From contig JACEVL010000098.1 of NCBI GenBank assembly GCA_020284085.1, positions 487,665 to 551,664 on the forward strand: a stretch of DNA of 64,000 nucleotides, given 5' to 3'. The stretch comes from Aporrectodea caliginosa. Taxonomy: Eukaryota > Annelida > Clitellata > Crassiclitellata > Lumbricidae. The translations under genes and the position numbers were made by a program. Below the pieces are notes generated by a model. It was not told where the DNA came from. It saw only the letters and a list, made by a program, of their open reading frames with translations, and searched no databases. Positions 63,878-64,000 of the stretch are shown here, one piece after another (the stretch's first letter is position 1; each line of letters opens with the position of its first letter).

Positions 63878-64000
63878 GTTAACGATTATTAATGTCTACA
63901 GTTTCTATGTCTACATCCATTAAGCACCACTACTGACTAAAAATCAATCCTCTTGCGTATTCAATATTTATAGATGCTGAATGTTCTTGTCTGTGCGCAT

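Overview
The window is metazoan nuclear DNA: AT-rich, spliced GT-AG exons, several clades of non-LTR retrotransposons, tRNA-derived SINEs, DNA-transposon derivatives and many microsatellites. Domain content (CARD, coiled coil, NHL-type beta-propeller) and the CR1/L2-like and RTE-like elements suggest a marine invertebrate. A deuterostome is my guess from recurrent TAGGCCTA words and L2-type 3' tails, but the species cannot be fixed from the sequence.

The only host genes I can support form a plus-strand tandem family. Exons carry one CARD each, 21-residue coiled-coil repeats, or a terminal exon of about 290 residues that looks like an NHL beta-propeller. Nearly all boundaries are phase 1. Gene 1 is represented only by its propeller exon (18,056-18,924). 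Gene 2 runs from about 44,939 (CARD) through coiled-coil exons (46,362; 48,586; 49,972) to the propeller exon (51,158-52,032). Gene 3 starts by 57,664 with two CARD exons, a Pro/Lys-rich exon and one more exon, and leaves the window. Two decayed copies lie between genes 1 and 2: a trace at about 22,589 and a pseudogene at 26.3-41.1 kb. Death-fold plus propeller architecture suggests cytoplasmic signalling or innate-immune scaffolds; this is inference.

Layout: 1-10.5 kb is old repeat debris (RNase H fragment, LINE tails, an inverted pair of composite SINEs, several fold-back structures, a LINE and a SINE with a clean target-site duplication). 10.57-17.27 kb is a recent rearrangement: a 1.7 kb segment present twice, the second copy enclosed by 0.85 kb inverted arms that begin in a 70-bp minisatellite. 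17.3-26 kb holds gene 1, two L2-like elements in opposite orientation, a hAT-type MITE, a TIR element with a 33-bp minisatellite and a TTAA-flanked piggyBac-like MITE. 26.3-41.1 kb is one propeller pseudogene split by 13.4 kb of nested transposons: LINE B contains an L2-like LINE, which contains an RTE-like LINE, which contains a DNA transposon, which contains a tRNA SINE. 41.1-57.6 kb is gene 2 and, at 54.5-56.7 kb, a 5'-truncated retrotransposon with an uninterrupted 702-codon frame, lying in an AAT microsatellite. 57.6-64 kb is the 5' part of gene 3 with L2 debris in its introns.

Exon limits are predicted from splice consensus, phase and homology between the copies in the window; there is no transcript evidence. 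Family names are from recognition of motifs, not from searches.
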